Shown: positions 1 to 12,176 of the stretch, piece after piece | Layout: every line of letters begins with the position of its first letter | How positions within the stretch are numbered: position 1 is the stretch's first letter | Assembly: GCF_039539965.1 (NCBI RefSeq) | Contig: NZ_BAABED010000001.1 | Span: 1,488,001-1,552,000 of the forward strand | DNA from: Arthrobacter methylotrophus | Lineage (GTDB): Bacteria > Actinomycetota > Actinomycetes > Actinomycetales > Micrococcaceae | Direction of reading: 5' to 3' | DNA: 64,000 nt | Made by a program: the position numbers and the translations under genes | The notes under the pieces: generated by a model | What the model was told of the DNA's origin: nothing | The model's input: only the letters and a program-made list of their open reading frames with translations | Database searches by the model: none

Positions 1-2
1 AT

Positions 3-1028
<1,026 letters not shown>

Positions 1029-1128
1029 AGCGGCGGCTCCGGCCGGGGAGAATTTCGGCTTCGAGCAAAGTATTCCCTGGCCGGCATGTGAGTTTCAGGC
1101 ATGCCTCAACTCGTGAGAAACTAACCCG

Positions 1129-1845
1129 GTGACTCAAACAATGGTGCCCGTAATCTTCGATCTGGACGGCACCCTTGTCGATCCCGCCGGCGGCATAACC
1201 GAAGGCATTGCCGCGGCCCTGGACGGACTGGGTCTCCCCATCCCGGAACAACACGTGCTGGACTCCATGGTTGGTCCCAAGCTCAGCGATTCGTTGGAGC
1301 ACCTTGCCAAGGTTCCCGCGGCAAGGGTCGACGAAGTCATTGGACGCTACCGCAGCCACTACCGATCCGTGGGAATCGGACAAAGCCTGCTGTATCCCGG
1401 CATTCGTGAGCTCTTGGAGTTCTTTGCCGAGTCGCGGCGACCGGTTGCAGTGGCCACGCAGAAACCTCAAGGCCTGGCGCGCTTGGTTTTGGAGCACCAT
1501 GGCATTGCGGGGTTCTTTGCTTCCATCTGCGGCGCCTCGGATGATGAATCGATGGGCGCCAACACGGCCCCCGGCAAAGTGGAAATCGTTGGGACGGCCC
1601 TGGCCGCGCTACATTCCCAGCCCGCAGTGATGGTGGGGGACCGTCACCAGGACGTCGCGGGAGCCATGGCCAATGGCATTGACTGCATCGGCGTCAGTTG
1701 GGGATTTGCGCTTCATGGCGAGCTTCAAGAGGCAGGCGCCGTCGCTGTCGTAGACACCGCGGCCCAGCTGCTGAAGAAGATCGAAGAACTTGACGCTGTC
1801 CGCGCGGCGGCCCTGAGCGAGGTGCAGAACGATGGAAGCCTTTGA
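1129..1845 (+). CDS. HAD-family hydrolase, phosphoglycolate phosphatase-like
   Basis: A 238-residue haloacid-dehalogenase hydrolase, probably a small-molecule phosphatase. Motif I is FDLDGTLVD at residues 9-17, with the nucleophile and acid Asp pair intact. Motif IV is GDRHQDVAGA near residue 168. The region between them fits a helical cap, as in Gph/PpaX-type enzymes. The GTG start at 1129 is used because MVPVIFDLDG follows almost at once. The next gene (acyltransferase) starts 14 bases before this one stops, so the two are probably translationally coupled. The substrate cannot be read from the sequence. Confidence 0.85.
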   Translation: MTQTMVPVIFDLDGTLVDPAGGITEGIAAALDGLGLPIPEQHVLDSMVGPKLSDSLEHLAKVPAARVDEVIGRYRSHYRSVGIGQSLLYPGIRELLEFFAESRRPVAVATQKPQGLARLVLEHHGIAGFFASICGASDDESMGANTAPGKVEIVGTALAALHSQPAVMVGDRHQDVAGAMANGIDCIGVSWGFALHGELQEAGAVAVVDTAAQLLKKIEELDAVRAAALSEVQNDGSL

Positions 1846-2500
1846 TGTCATTCGCTGGACCACCCGCGGACTGATTTCCGGCACCTGCCGGCCCACAGTC
1901 ATTGGCTTGGAAAACGTACCCAAAGAAGGGCCCTTCATTGTGGCCCCGAATCATTTGTCTTTTCTGGACAGTGTGATTGTCCAGGCCCTGATGCCCCGTC
2001 CGGTCGGCTTCTTCGCCAAAGCCGAGTATTTCACTACCAAGGGTTTCAAGGGCCGCGCCATGAAGGCGTTCTTCCAGGCTGTTGGATCCATTCCCGTGGA
2101 ACGCGGAGAGCAAGCGGCCAGCGTGCAGGCGCTCAAGACCCTCCTGGACATCCTGGAGAACGGCAGGGGCATCGGTATCTACCCGGAGGGGACCCGCTCG
2201 CGTGACGGCCTGCTCTACCGCGGCCGGACCGGCGTCGGCTGGCTTGCGCTGACCACGGGGGCGCCTGTGGTACCGGTGGGACTCCTTGGCACGGACAAGT
2301 TGCAGCCCGTGGACCGCAACACCGTCCGCCCTCAGCATTTCACCATGAAGGTGGGCGCTCCGCTGTACTTCGAAAAGACGGGGCCGGACCATTCCCTGCC
2401 TGCCCGGCGCGAAGTGACGGACAAGATCATGGAGGCCATTGCGGTGTTGAGCGGCCAGGAACGTGCCACCGGCTACAACCAGAGCAAGTCTGCGGAGTAG
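1832..2500 (+). CDS. 1-acyl-glycerol-3-phosphate acyltransferase family (PlsC-like)
   Basis: Membrane-associated acyltransferase of 222 residues, expected to transfer an acyl chain to lysophosphatidate or a related lysolipid. The HX4D catalytic motif is NHLSFLDS near residues 39-46, and the glycerophosphate-binding block YPEGTRSRDG lies near residue 113. The start overlaps the upstream HAD gene by 14 bases. No obvious hydrophobic anchor is present, as in many actinobacterial paralogues of this family. The exact lipid substrate is unknown. Confidence 0.88.
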   Translation: MEAFDVIRWTTRGLISGTCRPTVIGLENVPKEGPFIVAPNHLSFLDSVIVQALMPRPVGFFAKAEYFTTKGFKGRAMKAFFQAVGSIPVERGEQAASVQALKTLLDILENGRGIGIYPEGTRSRDGLLYRGRTGVGWLALTTGAPVVPVGLLGTDKLQPVDRNTVRPQHFTMKVGAPLYFEKTGPDHSLPARREVTDKIMEAIAVLSGQERATGYNQSKSAE

Positions 2501-2553
2501 TTCAAAGCCCGGTGGGTGCGCTGAGTGCGTGCTGGGGCAGGGGTTTCCCTTAC

Positions 2554-2559
2554 TAGACT
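2554..2559 (+). promoter_or_regulatory. Candidate -10 for leaderless uvrC
   Basis: TAGACT ends six bases before the GTG start of uvrC. No Shine-Dalgarno sequence is present, so transcription would begin at or next to the start codon. No good -35 is visible. Inference from spacing only. Confidence 0.4.
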
Positions 2560-2565
2560 GGATCT

Positions 2566-4566
2566 GTGGCAGATCCAGCGAGTTATCGTCCCCAGACGGG
2601 AGAAATCCCCACCACCCCCGGCGTCTATCGGTTCCGGGATCCGCACGGTCGTGTCATCTACGTGGGCAAGGCAAAGAACCTGCGTTCCCGCCTGAACTCG
2701 TACTTCGCCAACCCAGCGGGCCTGCTGCCGAAAACCCATGCCATGGTGCATACCGCCAGCAGTGTCGAATGGACCGTAGTAGGCAGCGAGCTTGAATCAC
2801 TTCAGCTCGAATACACGTGGATCAAGGAATTCAAACCACGCTTCAACGTAGTGTTCCGGGACGACAAAACGTATCCGTACCTTGCCGTGAGCATGGCCGA
2901 GAAGCTACCCCGGGTCCAAGTGATGCGTGGGGAGCGCCGCAAGGGGACCCGTTACTTCGGCCCGTACACGGCCGGTGCCATCCGGGAAACCATGGACACC
3001 CTCCTTCGGGTCTTTCCGGTCCGTAGTTGCAGTCCCGGAGTCCTGAAGCGTGCGCAGGCCAGCGGCCGGCCATGCTTGCTTGGCTACATCGACAAATGCT
3101 CGGCCCCGTGCGTCGGTCGTGTCACAGCGGAGGAGCATCGGACGATTGCCGAAGACTTCTGCTCGTTCATGGGTGGCGAAGCGAAACGTTTCATCACCCG
3201 CCTCGAAAAGGACATGGCAGCCGCTGTGGCCGAACTCGACTACGAACGGGCGGCGCGAATCCGTGATGACATCGCGGCTTTGCGCAAAGTGTTCGAGCGC
3301 AACGCGGTGGTACTTTCCGAGGACACGGACGCAGATGTCTTCGCCCTGTACGACGACGACCTCGAGGCCTCGGTGCAGGTCTTCCACGTCCGGGGTGGCC
3401 GGGTTCGCGGGCAGCGGGGCTGGGTGGTCGAGAAGGTCGAAGACGCCACTACTCCGGAGCTCATCGAGCATCTCCTGCAGCAGGTCTACGGAGAGGACAG
3501 CGACAACCAGGGCCGCATCCCACGCGAAGTCCTGGTGCCGGAGATCCCGTCCAACCATCATGAGCTGCTTGAATGGCTCGGCGGCCTCCGGGGCGCCAAG
3601 GTGGATATCCGCGTGCCGCAGCGCGGTGACAAAGCCGCACTCATGTCGACTGTCCGTGAAAACGCCGAACAGGCCCTGAAGCTCCACAAGGTCCGGAGGG
3701 CGGGGGATATTACCGTCCGCTCGCAGGCGCTCCAGGAATTGCAGGAGGCGCTTGAGCTTCCGGTGCCGTTGCTTCGGATCGAATGCTACGACATCTCCCA
3801 CGTGCAGGGAACCAACGTGGTCGCCTCCATGGTGGTGGTCGAGGACGGCCTCCCCAAGAAGTCCGACTACCGGAAGTTCTCCATCACCGGGGCAGCCGCC
3901 ACCGACGACACGGCCGCGATGCACGACGTCCTGACGAGGCGTTTCCGGCACTACTTGCAGGACAAGTCCGCCCAGCTTCCCAAGAGCGGGGAAGTCCCCC
4001 ATCCGGGTTCCGGGAAGGTGCCGTCGTCGTCCGATGACGCTGCCCTCACCGGTGCAAAGGCGAGGTTCGCCTACCCGCCCAATCTCGTCGTCGTCGACGG
4101 CGGGCAGCCCCAGGTCAACGCGGCCGCGCGGGCACTGGCGGAACTGGGAATCGACGACGTCTACGTCGTGGGCCTGGCTAAGCGTCTTGAGGAAGTGTGG
4201 CTGCCGGACAGCGACTTCCCGGTAATCCTGCCCCGCACTTCGCAGGGACTCTACTTGCTGCAGCGCATCCGCGACGAAGCCCACCGCTTCGCCATCACCT
4301 TCCACCGGCAGAAGCGCGGAAAGGCCATGACAGTGTCCGCGCTCGACGGCGTTCCAGGCCTTGGCGAAGCCAAACGGAAGGCGCTCGTCGCACAATTCGG
4401 TTCGCTCAGGAAGATCAAGGCTGCGACGGCTATCGAGCTGACCGCCGCGAAGGGGATCGGTCCGGCTTTGGCGGAAGCTGTCGTCAATCATCTGGCGGCA
4501 GCCGGTGCCTCGGGCGATGCCGCCCCGGCGGTGAACATGACCACCGGCGAAATCCTTGAATTTTAG
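2566..4566 (+). CDS. uvrC: UvrABC system protein C
   Basis: Dual-incision endonuclease of nucleotide excision repair, 666 residues. Domains in order: GIY-YIG nuclease (GVYRFRD and [14 protein letters not shown], residues ~18-50); the cysteine cluster region; the UVR UvrB-contact helix (about 208-243); an RNase H-like nuclease with IECYDISH near 405 and [11 protein letters not shown] near 507; a C-terminal helix-hairpin-helix pair ([12 protein letters not shown] and [12 protein letters not shown], about 600-650). A Pro/Gly/Ser-rich insertion of roughly 30 residues (466-500) splits the RNase H-like domain. The GTG start has no ribosome-binding site. Confidence 0.97.
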   Translation: MADPASYRPQTGEIPTTPGVYRFRDPHGRVIYVGKAKNLRSRLNSYFANPAGLLPKTHAMVHTASSVEWTVVGSELESLQLEYTWIKEFKPRFNVVFRDDKTYPYLAVSMAEKLPRVQVMRGERRKGTRYFGPYTAGAIRETMDTLLRVFPVRSCSPGVLKRAQASGRPCLLGYIDKCSAPCVGRVTAEEHRTIAEDFCSFMGGEAKRFITRLEKDMAAAVAELDYERAARIRDDIAALRKVFERNAVVLSEDTDADVFALYDDDLEASVQVFHVRGGRVRGQRGWVVEKVEDATTPELIEHLLQQVYGEDSDNQGRIPREVLVPEIPSNHHELLEWLGGLRGAKVDIRVPQRGDKAALMSTVRENAEQALKLHKVRRAGDITVRSQALQELQEALELPVPLLRIECYDISHVQGTNVVASMVVVEDGLPKKSDYRKFSITGAAATDDTAAMHDVLTRRFRHYLQDKSAQLPKSGEVPHPGSGKVPSSSDDAALTGAKARFAYPPNLVVVDGGQPQVNAAARALAELGIDDVYVVGLAKRLEEVWLPDSDFPVILPRTSQGLYLLQRIRDEAHRFAITFHRQKRGKAMTVSALDGVPGLGEAKRKALVAQFGSLRKIKAATAIELTAAKGIGPALAEAVVNHLAAAGASGDAAPAVNMTTGEILEF

Positions 4567-4649
4567 CTAGGGTAATAAACGGACCCCTCCTGAAGGCGGT
4601 CCAGCCTGGACCGGCAGCAACTTAAACCATTTCAGAACGGGGACACTAG

Positions 4650-5573
4650 ATGTCAGAATCAACAGCAGGATCCGACGCGGAGCAGGACGGTCTCATCCCC
4701 GTCAAGCCTGTCGAAGCGGAACTGCTGGTGGTCACAGGCATGTCCGGCGCGGGCCGCAGTACCGCCTCGGACGCCCTTGAGGACCACGGCTGGTACGTCG
4801 TCGAAAACCTGCCGCCGCAAATGCTTGGGACGCTCGCCGAGATCGTGTCGCACGCACCCCAGTCCATCCCTAAACTTGCCGTCGTCGTGGATGTCCGCAG
4901 CAAAGGCCTCTTCACCGATATCCGGACGGCCCTGGGCGCGCTCAGCGCCAGTGGAATCACGTTCCGCGTGCTCTTCCTGGACGCCAGCGACAACGTCCTG
5001 GTCCGTCGCTTTGAGCAAGGGCGCCGCCCGCATCCGCTCCAAGGCGGTGGCCGGATCCTGGACGGTATCGCGGCAGAACGCGACGTGCTGAAGGAACTCC
5101 GGGAATCGGCAGATGTTGTCCTGGACACCAGTACATACAACGTCCACGGCTTGGCGACAGCCATCACTGAACTATTCACCGACACCGGCCCCGTGGCTTT
5201 GCGCTTGAACGTCATGAGCTTCGGCTTCAAGTACGGCCTGCCCGTGGACGCCAACTTCGTGGCGGACGCACGCTTCATCCCCAACCCGCACTGGGTCCCG
5301 AAGTTGCGCCCGCACACGGGACTCGATGCCGACGTCAGCGACTATGTGCTGGGGGCCGACGGTGTCAAGGACTTCATTGATCGCTACGTTCTTGCCCTGG
5401 AACCGGTCCTCGACGGCTACCGGACGGAAAACAAGCATTACGCCACCATCGCCGTCGGCTGCACAGGGGGCAAACACCGTTCAGTCGCGGTTGCCGTCGA
5501 ACTTTCCAAACGGTTGGCGCAATTTCCCAGGGTCACCGTCACCACGAGCCACCGCGATCTGGGTCGCGAGTAA
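4650..5573 (+). CDS. rapZ: RNase adapter / nucleotide-binding protein RapZ
   Basis: RapZ (YvcJ) family P-loop protein, 307 residues. In E. coli it binds GlcN6P and directs RNase E to the sRNA GlmZ; its role in actinobacteria is not established. The Walker A is GMSGAGRST (about residues 30-38), with arginine where the canonical lysine would be. The C-terminal block has GCTGGKHRSV, typical of the family. It overlaps yvcK by one base (TAATG) and forms the conserved rapZ-yvcK-whiA set. Confidence 0.95.
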   Translation: MSESTAGSDAEQDGLIPVKPVEAELLVVTGMSGAGRSTASDALEDHGWYVVENLPPQMLGTLAEIVSHAPQSIPKLAVVVDVRSKGLFTDIRTALGALSASGITFRVLFLDASDNVLVRRFEQGRRPHPLQGGGRILDGIAAERDVLKELRESADVVLDTSTYNVHGLATAITELFTDTGPVALRLNVMSFGFKYGLPVDANFVADARFIPNPHWVPKLRPHTGLDADVSDYVLGADGVKDFIDRYVLALEPVLDGYRTENKHYATIAVGCTGGKHRSVAVAVELSKRLAQFPRVTVTTSHRDLGRE

Positions 5574-6589
5574 TGGGGGTTCTGACCGGACCCTTGCCGC
5601 TTGTTCCTCCCAAGGGGACGACGGGCAGCCAGCCGGCCAAAGGGCCCACGGTAGTTGCGCTCGGGGGCGGTCACGGGCTGTCCGCATCACTGTCTGCGTT
5701 GCGGTTGTTGACCTCCGAGCTCACCGCGATTGTGACCGTTGCCGACGACGGCGGCTCCTCCGGGCGGCTCCGGGAAGAGTACGGCGTCCTTCCGCCCGGC
5801 GACCTGCGGATGGCGCTGAGCGCGCTCTGTGATGACACCGATTGGGGGCGCACCTGGCGGGACGTCATGCAGCACCGCTTCAAGACTCCGGGCGGCGGGG
5901 AAGGCTCCCTGGACCACCACGCCATGGGAAACCTGCTCATCGTTACTCTCTGGGAACTGCTCGGGGACGCCGTGGCGGGACTGAAATGGGCCGGTGCCCT
6001 CCTGGGTGCCCGCGGTCAGGTCCTGCCGATGTCCACCCAACCCTTGAACATCGAAGGTGACGTCAGGGTGCCGTTGTCCGGGGGCGGGTACGAGCTCCAG
6101 ACGGTGAAGGGCCAGGCCAAGTGCGCTGTTGCCGGGTCCCTCGAAAACGTCAGGCTCTCCCCGGAGGATGCCCGGGCATGTATCGAAGCGCTCACGGCAA
6201 TCGAGTTCGCAGACTGGGTCGTCCTGGGTCCGGGGTCTTGGTACACCTCGGTGCTGCCCCATTTGCTTCTGCCCGAAATGCGCCAGGCTTTGTGCGACAC
6301 CCCTGCCAAACGCTGCCTGACCATGAACCTCGCCATGGACACCAAGGAAACCTCCGGGATGTCGGCTGCGGACCATCTGGATGCCCTGCGCCATTACGCG
6401 CCGGAGTTCAGTGTGGACGTGGTGCTCGCCGATCCTTCCTCAATATCGGACCTCAAGGAATTCGAACGGGCTGCAGGGATGATCGGTGCAGAGGTGGTCT
6501 TGGGTAAAGTAGGGGCGTCGAGTCGCCGTCCAGTCCACGACCCGCTGCGTCTGGCGTCGGCGTATCACGATATCTTCGGGAATAGTTAG
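5573..6589 (+). CDS. yvcK: Gluconeogenesis factor YvcK / CofD-like protein
   Basis: Member of the YvcK/CofD superfamily, 338 residues. In Bacillus and mycobacteria (CuvA) it binds UDP-sugars and links carbon metabolism to cell-wall growth. The N-terminal nucleotide-binding block VVALGGGHGLSASL (about residues 26-39) is followed by TVADDGGSSGRLR and PPGDLRMALSAL, both hallmarks of the family. The ATG shares its A with the rapZ stop codon. The first ~20 residues are a low-complexity extension. whiA starts nine bases downstream. Confidence 0.93.
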   Translation: MGVLTGPLPLVPPKGTTGSQPAKGPTVVALGGGHGLSASLSALRLLTSELTAIVTVADDGGSSGRLREEYGVLPPGDLRMALSALCDDTDWGRTWRDVMQHRFKTPGGGEGSLDHHAMGNLLIVTLWELLGDAVAGLKWAGALLGARGQVLPMSTQPLNIEGDVRVPLSGGGYELQTVKGQAKCAVAGSLENVRLSPEDARACIEALTAIEFADWVVLGPGSWYTSVLPHLLLPEMRQALCDTPAKRCLTMNLAMDTKETSGMSAADHLDALRHYAPEFSVDVVLADPSSISDLKEFERAAGMIGAEVVLGKVGASSRRPVHDPLRLASAYHDIFGNS

Positions 6590-6598
6590 GAACATGCG

Positions 6599-7579
6599 AT
6601 GGCACTGACCGGATCGGTCAAGGAAGAACTTTCCCGGCTGGACATCAAGAAGTCGTCCGTCCGCAAGGCCGAGGTCTCGGCCATGCTGCGTTTTGCCGGC
6701 GGACTGCACATCATTTCAGGCCGCATTGTGATCGAGGCAGAGGTTGACCTGGCCTCCACGGCGCGGCGACTGCGTGCCGCGATCGCGGAAGTGTACGGGC
6801 ACCAGAGCGAGATCATCGTCGTCTCCGGCGGGGGGCTCCGGCGCGGTAGCCGCTACGTGGTCCGCGTCGTGCGCGACGGCGAGGCCCTGGCCCGCCAGAC
6901 GGGCCTCTTGGACGGCCGGGGACGGCCTGTACGCGGGCTGCCGTCCGCCGTCGTCAACGGTTCGGCGTCCGACGCCGAGGCAGTGTGGCGCGGCGCTTTC
7001 CTGGCGCACGGTTCACTCACCGAACCCGGCCGCTCATCTTCTCTCGAGGTAACGTGCCCGGGCCCGGAATCCGCGCTTGCCCTGGTGGGAGCCGCCCGTC
7101 GCTTGGGCATCCAGGCCAAGGCGCGGGAAGTACGCGGCGTCGATCGCGTGGTTATTCGTGACGGCGACACCATCGCCGCATTGCTCACCCGGATGGGCGC
7201 CCATGACGCCCTCATGGTGTGGGAGGAACGCCGCATGCGCAAAGAAGTCCGGGCTACCGCCAACCGGCTCGCGAACTTCGATGACGCCAACCTGCGCCGC
7301 TCGGCCCAAGCCGCCGTTGCGGCGGGGGCCCGCGTGGACCGGGCCTTGGAAATCCTGGGCGACGACGTTCCGGACCACTTGAAGTACGCAGGCGAACTCC
7401 GGGTGGCGCACAAGCAGGCCAGCTTGGATGAACTGGGCCGGCTCGCTGATCCGCCCATGACCAAAGATGCGATCGCGGGGCGGATTCGCCGGCTGTTGGC
7501 CATGGCGGACAAGCGGGCTGGAGACCTGGGCATTCCGGGAACTGAAGCAAATGTGACCCCCGAAATGATGGACGAATAA
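6599..7579 (+). CDS. whiA: DNA-binding protein WhiA
   Basis: WhiA, 326 residues, combines an N-terminal LAGLIDADG-like homing-endonuclease fold with a C-terminal helix-turn-helix. In Streptomyces it acts with WhiB to switch on division genes such as ftsZ during sporulation; in non-sporulating actinobacteria it has a cell-division role. Visible family blocks are KEELSRL at the start, [15 protein letters not shown] near residue 22, [10 protein letters not shown] in the middle and the C-terminal HTH around [23 protein letters not shown]. It is the last gene of the rapZ-yvcK-whiA operon. Confidence 0.95.
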   Translation: MALTGSVKEELSRLDIKKSSVRKAEVSAMLRFAGGLHIISGRIVIEAEVDLASTARRLRAAIAEVYGHQSEIIVVSGGGLRRGSRYVVRVVRDGEALARQTGLLDGRGRPVRGLPSAVVNGSASDAEAVWRGAFLAHGSLTEPGRSSSLEVTCPGPESALALVGAARRLGIQAKAREVRGVDRVVIRDGDTIAALLTRMGAHDALMVWEERRMRKEVRATANRLANFDDANLRRSAQAAVAAGARVDRALEILGDDVPDHLKYAGELRVAHKQASLDELGRLADPPMTKDAIAGRIRRLLAMADKRAGDLGIPGTEANVTPEMMDE

Positions 7580-7688
7580 AACAGCCGCCCTAGAATCATC
7601 AGGGTGTAGATTTCCGGCCGGTTCGCCGATCGGATGAACAATACGAGAGTTACCAACCGGACCCCGGTCCACTACATTGGAGGATTTC

Positions 7689-8312
7689 GTGACAGAGTAC
7701 GTACTGCCCGAGCTCGGCTACGACTACGCAGCACTTGAGCCGCATATTTCGGCGAAGATCATGGAGCTGCACCACAGCAAGCACCACGCTGCCTACGTAG
7801 CCGGCGCCAACAACGCCCTGGCTCAGTTGGCCGAGGCCCGCGACAAGGGCGACTTCGCCAACATCAACCGCCTCTCCAAGGACCTCGCGTTCCACACCGG
7901 TGGCCACATCAACCACTCTGTGTTCTGGAACAACATCTCTCCGGACGGCGGCGACAAGCCCGAAGGTGAGCTGGCTGCGGCCATCGACGACGCCTTCGGT
8001 TCCTTCGATGCATTCCGCGCCCAGTTCACGGCAGCCGCCCTCGGCTTGCAGGGATCAGGTTGGGGTTTCCTCGCCTACGAGCCCATTGGCGGAAACCTGC
8101 TCATCGAGCAGCTCTACGACCAGCAGGGCAACGTCGCAGTCGGCACTACCCCGCTGCTCATGCTGGACATGTGGGAGCACGCTTTCTACCTGGACTACGT
8201 GAACGTCAAGGCTGACTATGTCAAGGCATTCTGGAACATTGTCAACTGGGCAGACGTCGCCAAGCGCTTCGAGGCAGCCCGCGCAAACGCCACCGGGCTG
8301 ATTGTTCTGTAG
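7689..8312 (+). CDS. sodA: Superoxide dismutase, Mn/Fe type
   Basis: Cytosolic superoxide dismutase converting superoxide to oxygen and peroxide. Metal ligands are visible in [10 protein letters not shown] (first His), the NHSVFWNN block and [11 protein letters not shown] (Asp and His). The longer open frame begins with a TTG at 7677, but that stretch contains the ribosome-binding site GGAGG at 7679-7683. The GTG at 7689 is therefore the start, giving 207 residues, close to the family norm. It is monocistronic, with a strong hairpin at 8403-8430 downstream. Mn versus Fe cannot be decided with certainty. Confidence 0.95.
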   Translation: MTEYVLPELGYDYAALEPHISAKIMELHHSKHHAAYVAGANNALAQLAEARDKGDFANINRLSKDLAFHTGGHINHSVFWNNISPDGGDKPEGELAAAIDDAFGSFDAFRAQFTAAALGLQGSGWGFLAYEPIGGNLLIEQLYDQQGNVAVGTTPLLMLDMWEHAFYLDYVNVKADYVKAFWNIVNWADVAKRFEAARANATGLIVL

Positions 8313-8402
8313 GGAATTACCTGCCGTTTCGGTGAGTGACGCGGAATACACAAGGATGTAACAAACTTCACATTCAGGTGAATTTCGCCCAAATACCGGA
8401 TT

Positions 8403-8430
8403 GCCTGCCCCCGCAGTTGCGGGGGCAGGC
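8403..8430. terminator. Hairpin downstream of sodA
   Basis: Arms gcctgcccccgca (8403-8415) and tgcgggggcaggc (8418-8430) form a 13-bp GC-rich stem with a very short loop. No real T-run follows (gtagttaaac). It probably separates sodA from the gap operon. The remainder of the 285-bp gap up to 8597 contains no gene; TAAGAT at 8442-8447 is a possible -10 for a long gap leader. Confidence 0.6.
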
Positions 8431-8594
8431 GTAGTTAAACGTAAGATAGGTCACGGAAGGCGGTTAGCCTTCAGCAATGTGGCTGGTCGCCCTCCGATCT
8501 GATAATCACTTCTGCCCAAAGATGTGCGGGAATTGTTAGTTGGAATCAAGATCCGACTCACTAGGTGTGCTTGCAAGAGCACCAAGGAGACTGA

Positions 8595-9608
<1,014 letters not shown>

Positions 9609-9617
9609 GGTAGACAC

Positions 9618-10844
9618 ATGACATCTCACACCCTCAACGAACTCATCGCTGAAGGTGTCCGCGGGCGGTATATTCTCGTCAGAAGTGACTTGAATGTGCC
9701 GCTCGACGGCTCTACAGTGACCGACGACGGCCGCATCAAGGCCTCACTCCCGGTCATCGAAAAGCTCTCGGACGCCGGTGCCCGCGTGCTCGTCACCGCC
9801 CACCTCGGACGCCCCAAGGGTGCTCCCGAGCCCAAGTACTCGCTCAAGCCGGCCGTGGCGCGCTTTTCGGAGCTCGCACCGTTCAAGGTCAAGCTCGCGG
9901 AAGACACCGTGGGCGACTCCGCCAAGGAACTCGCCGGCTCCCTCGAGGACGGCGACGTCCTGGTCCTTGAGAACGTCCGTTTTGACGCACGCGAGACGAG
10001 CAAGGACGACGCCGAGCGCGGCGCCTTCGCTGATGAGCTGGTCGCCCTGACCGGCGGGAACGGTGCCTTCGTGGATGACGCCTTCGGCGCCGTGCATCGC
10101 AAGCATGCCAGCGTTTACGACGTCGCCACCCGGCTTCCGTCCTACCAAGGAGACCTCGTGCACACCGAGGTCGAGGTACTGCGTAAGCTCACCACGGATA
10201 CCCAGCGACCGTACGTCGTCGTTCTCGGCGGCTCCAAGGTTTCGGACAAGCTCGCGGTGATCGACAACCTCCTGGGCAAAGCAGACACCATCCTCGTCGG
10301 TGGGGGTATGCTCTTCACCTTCCTGGCCGCGTCCGGTCACAAGGTTGCGGGCAGCTTGCTTGAAGCAGACCAGATTCCCGTGGTCCAGGACTACCTCAAG
10401 CGAGCTTCCGACGCTGGTACTGCCTTCGTCATTCCCACCGACGTCGTGGTCGCCAGCCGCTTTGCTGCGGACGCCGAACACGAAGTGGTTGCGGCGGACG
10501 CGATCGAGGACAGCTCATTCGGTGCCGCAGGCATTGGCTTGGACATCGGACCGATATCCGCAGCAGCTTTCGCCGAGCAGATCAAGGCCGCGAAGACCGT
10601 GTTCTGGAACGGCCCCATGGGCGTCTTCGAGTTCGAGGCCTTCTCGGGCGGCACCCGCGCCATCGCCCAGGCATTGACTGAGTCCTCGGCATTCACCGTC
10701 GTCGGCGGTGGAGACTCTGCTGCGGCAGTCCGGACCCTCGGTTTTGAGGACTCGCAGTTCGGCCACATTTCCACTGGCGGCGGCGCCAGCCTGGAATACC
10801 TCGAAGGCAAGGATCTTCCCGGCCTGAGCGTTCTGGACCGCTAG
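9618..10844 (+). CDS. pgk: Phosphoglycerate kinase
   Basis: Transfers phosphate from 1,3-bisphosphoglycerate to ADP. 408 residues, the usual length. The signature [14 protein letters not shown] is near residue 17, [12 protein letters not shown] near 57, and the hinge and nucleotide-binding region [11 protein letters not shown] and [11 protein letters not shown] in the C-terminal domain. Second gene of the gap-pgk-tpiA-secG operon, ten bases after gap. Confidence 0.98.
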   Translation: MTSHTLNELIAEGVRGRYILVRSDLNVPLDGSTVTDDGRIKASLPVIEKLSDAGARVLVTAHLGRPKGAPEPKYSLKPAVARFSELAPFKVKLAEDTVGDSAKELAGSLEDGDVLVLENVRFDARETSKDDAERGAFADELVALTGGNGAFVDDAFGAVHRKHASVYDVATRLPSYQGDLVHTEVEVLRKLTTDTQRPYVVVLGGSKVSDKLAVIDNLLGKADTILVGGGMLFTFLAASGHKVAGSLLEADQIPVVQDYLKRASDAGTAFVIPTDVVVASRFAADAEHEVVAADAIEDSSFGAAGIGLDIGPISAAAFAEQIKAAKTVFWNGPMGVFEFEAFSGGTRAIAQALTESSAFTVVGGGDSAAAVRTLGFEDSQFGHISTGGGASLEYLEGKDLPGLSVLDR

Positions 10845-10927
10845 GCCACACAGCCGGCGGGTCGCCCTTCACAAAAGAGGCGCGTGCCCCGCCGGCTTCC
10901 CCATCTCAACGCATTTATGGAGCACAC

Positions 10928-11743
10928 ATGACAATTTCTGCCAATGGATACTTTGTTCGAAAGCCCTTTATTGCCGGCAACTGGAAGATGAACATGGACC
11001 ACGTCCAGGGCATCACTCTGTTGCAGAAGCTGGCATGGACCTTGTCCGACGCCAAGCACGATTACAGCCGGGTCGAGGTTGCAGTCTTCCCGCCGTTCAC
11101 CGACCTCCGTGGTGTGCAGACGCTTGTGCAGGGAGACGAGCTGGACGTGGTCTACGGCGGCCAGGATCTCTCGCAATTCGACTCGGGAGCCTACACGGGA
11201 GACATCTCCGGACAGTTCCTCAACAAGCTCGGTTGCGCCTACGTCCTGGTGGGCCACAGCGAACGCCGCACCATCCACCACGAGGACGACCTGATCCTCA
11301 ACGCGAAGGTGAAGGCTGCCTTCCGCCACGGGGTGACGCCGGTCTTGTGCGTCGGCGAGGGCCTTGAAGTCCGCCAGGCCGGCACGCATGTCAAGCACAC
11401 CCTGGCCCAGTTGCGCGCCGGCGTCGAAGGTCTCTCCGCAGAACAGGCAGGCGAACTGGTTGTAGCCTACGAGCCTGTCTGGGCTATCGGGACAGGCGAA
11501 GTCGCCGGTCCCGAAGACGCGCAGGAAATGTGCGCCGCGATCCGCGCCGAGCTCGCATCCTTGTTCGGCGATGCCGTCGCGGCCAAGACCCGTCTCTTGT
11601 ATGGCGGTTCGGTGAAGGCCAACAATGCGGCGGCAATCATGGTCGAAGGCGATGTGGACGGCTTGCTGGTGGGTGGAGCGAGCCTGGACGCTGCTGAGTT
11701 TGCTAACATTGTCAGGTTCGAGAGCCACCTTAGCGCGGCTTAG
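10928..11743 (+). CDS. tpiA: Triosephosphate isomerase
   Basis: Interconverts dihydroxyacetone phosphate and glyceraldehyde-3-phosphate. 271 residues. Catalytic Lys in [10 protein letters not shown], His in LVGHSERR (near 107) and Glu in [12 protein letters not shown] (near 181) are all present, with GGSVKANNA at the phosphate site. The ATG at 10928 follows ggagcacac. The N terminus carries about a dozen residues more than the minimal TIM barrel. Confidence 0.98.
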   Translation: MTISANGYFVRKPFIAGNWKMNMDHVQGITLLQKLAWTLSDAKHDYSRVEVAVFPPFTDLRGVQTLVQGDELDVVYGGQDLSQFDSGAYTGDISGQFLNKLGCAYVLVGHSERRTIHHEDDLILNAKVKAAFRHGVTPVLCVGEGLEVRQAGTHVKHTLAQLRAGVEGLSAEQAGELVVAYEPVWAIGTGEVAGPEDAQEMCAAIRAELASLFGDAVAAKTRLLYGGSVKANNAAAIMVEGDVDGLLVGGASLDAAEFANIVRFESHLSAA

Positions 11744-11790
11744 TCCGTTTCAGGTTCCGCTCCCGTTTTCCGTTCTTCTGAAAGGCCGTC

Positions 11791-12048
11791 GTGGACGTTC
11801 TTCAAGTCATTCTGCAGATTCTGCTGGGCATCACCAGTCTTCTGCTGACGCTGCTCATCCTCCTGCACAAGGGGCGTGGCGGCGGGTTGTCCGATATGTT
11901 TGGCGGTGGCATGAGCTCGGGACTGAGTTCTTCGGGTGTCGCAGAACGAAACCTCAACCGCTTCACCATCGTTTTGGGCTGCACTTGGGGCGTCGTGATC
12001 ATCGGACTCGGCCTCATTATGAGGTTCACTTCGGGCGGTAATTCCTAG
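11791..12048 (+). CDS. secG: Preprotein translocase subunit SecG
   Basis: Small accessory subunit of the SecYEG translocon in the cytoplasmic membrane. 85 residues with two hydrophobic helices (about 3-24 and 55-75) flanking a Gly/Ser-rich loop (KGRGGGLSDMFGGGMSSGLS) that is diagnostic of SecG. GTG start, preceded by a weak ribosome-binding site. Last gene of the glycolytic operon, an arrangement common in actinobacteria. Confidence 0.95.
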   Translation: MDVLQVILQILLGITSLLLTLLILLHKGRGGGLSDMFGGGMSSGLSSSGVAERNLNRFTIVLGCTWGVVIIGLGLIMRFTSGGNS

Positions 12049-12066
12049 ACCCACGCGGGCCAGTTC

Positions 12067-12088
12067 CCGGGCAAACAAAACTGCCCGG
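12067..12088. terminator. Weak hairpin after secG
   Basis: Arms ccgggca (12067-12073) and tgcccgg (12082-12088) flank an A-rich loop. No T-run follows. Weak candidate terminator for the gap operon. Confidence 0.35.
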
Positions 12089-12176
12089 AAGCAGGTCTGC
12101 CGCCATCCGGATCCCCGCATTAGACTAGGCTCCGTGGCCTTCACCGCCATGCACCCGGCTCGCAAGGGGATCGATG

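Noticed and set aside
2905-4491. 528-codon open frame antisense to uvrC
   Set aside because: Lies wholly within uvrC on the opposite strand with no recognisable domain; a GC-bias shadow.
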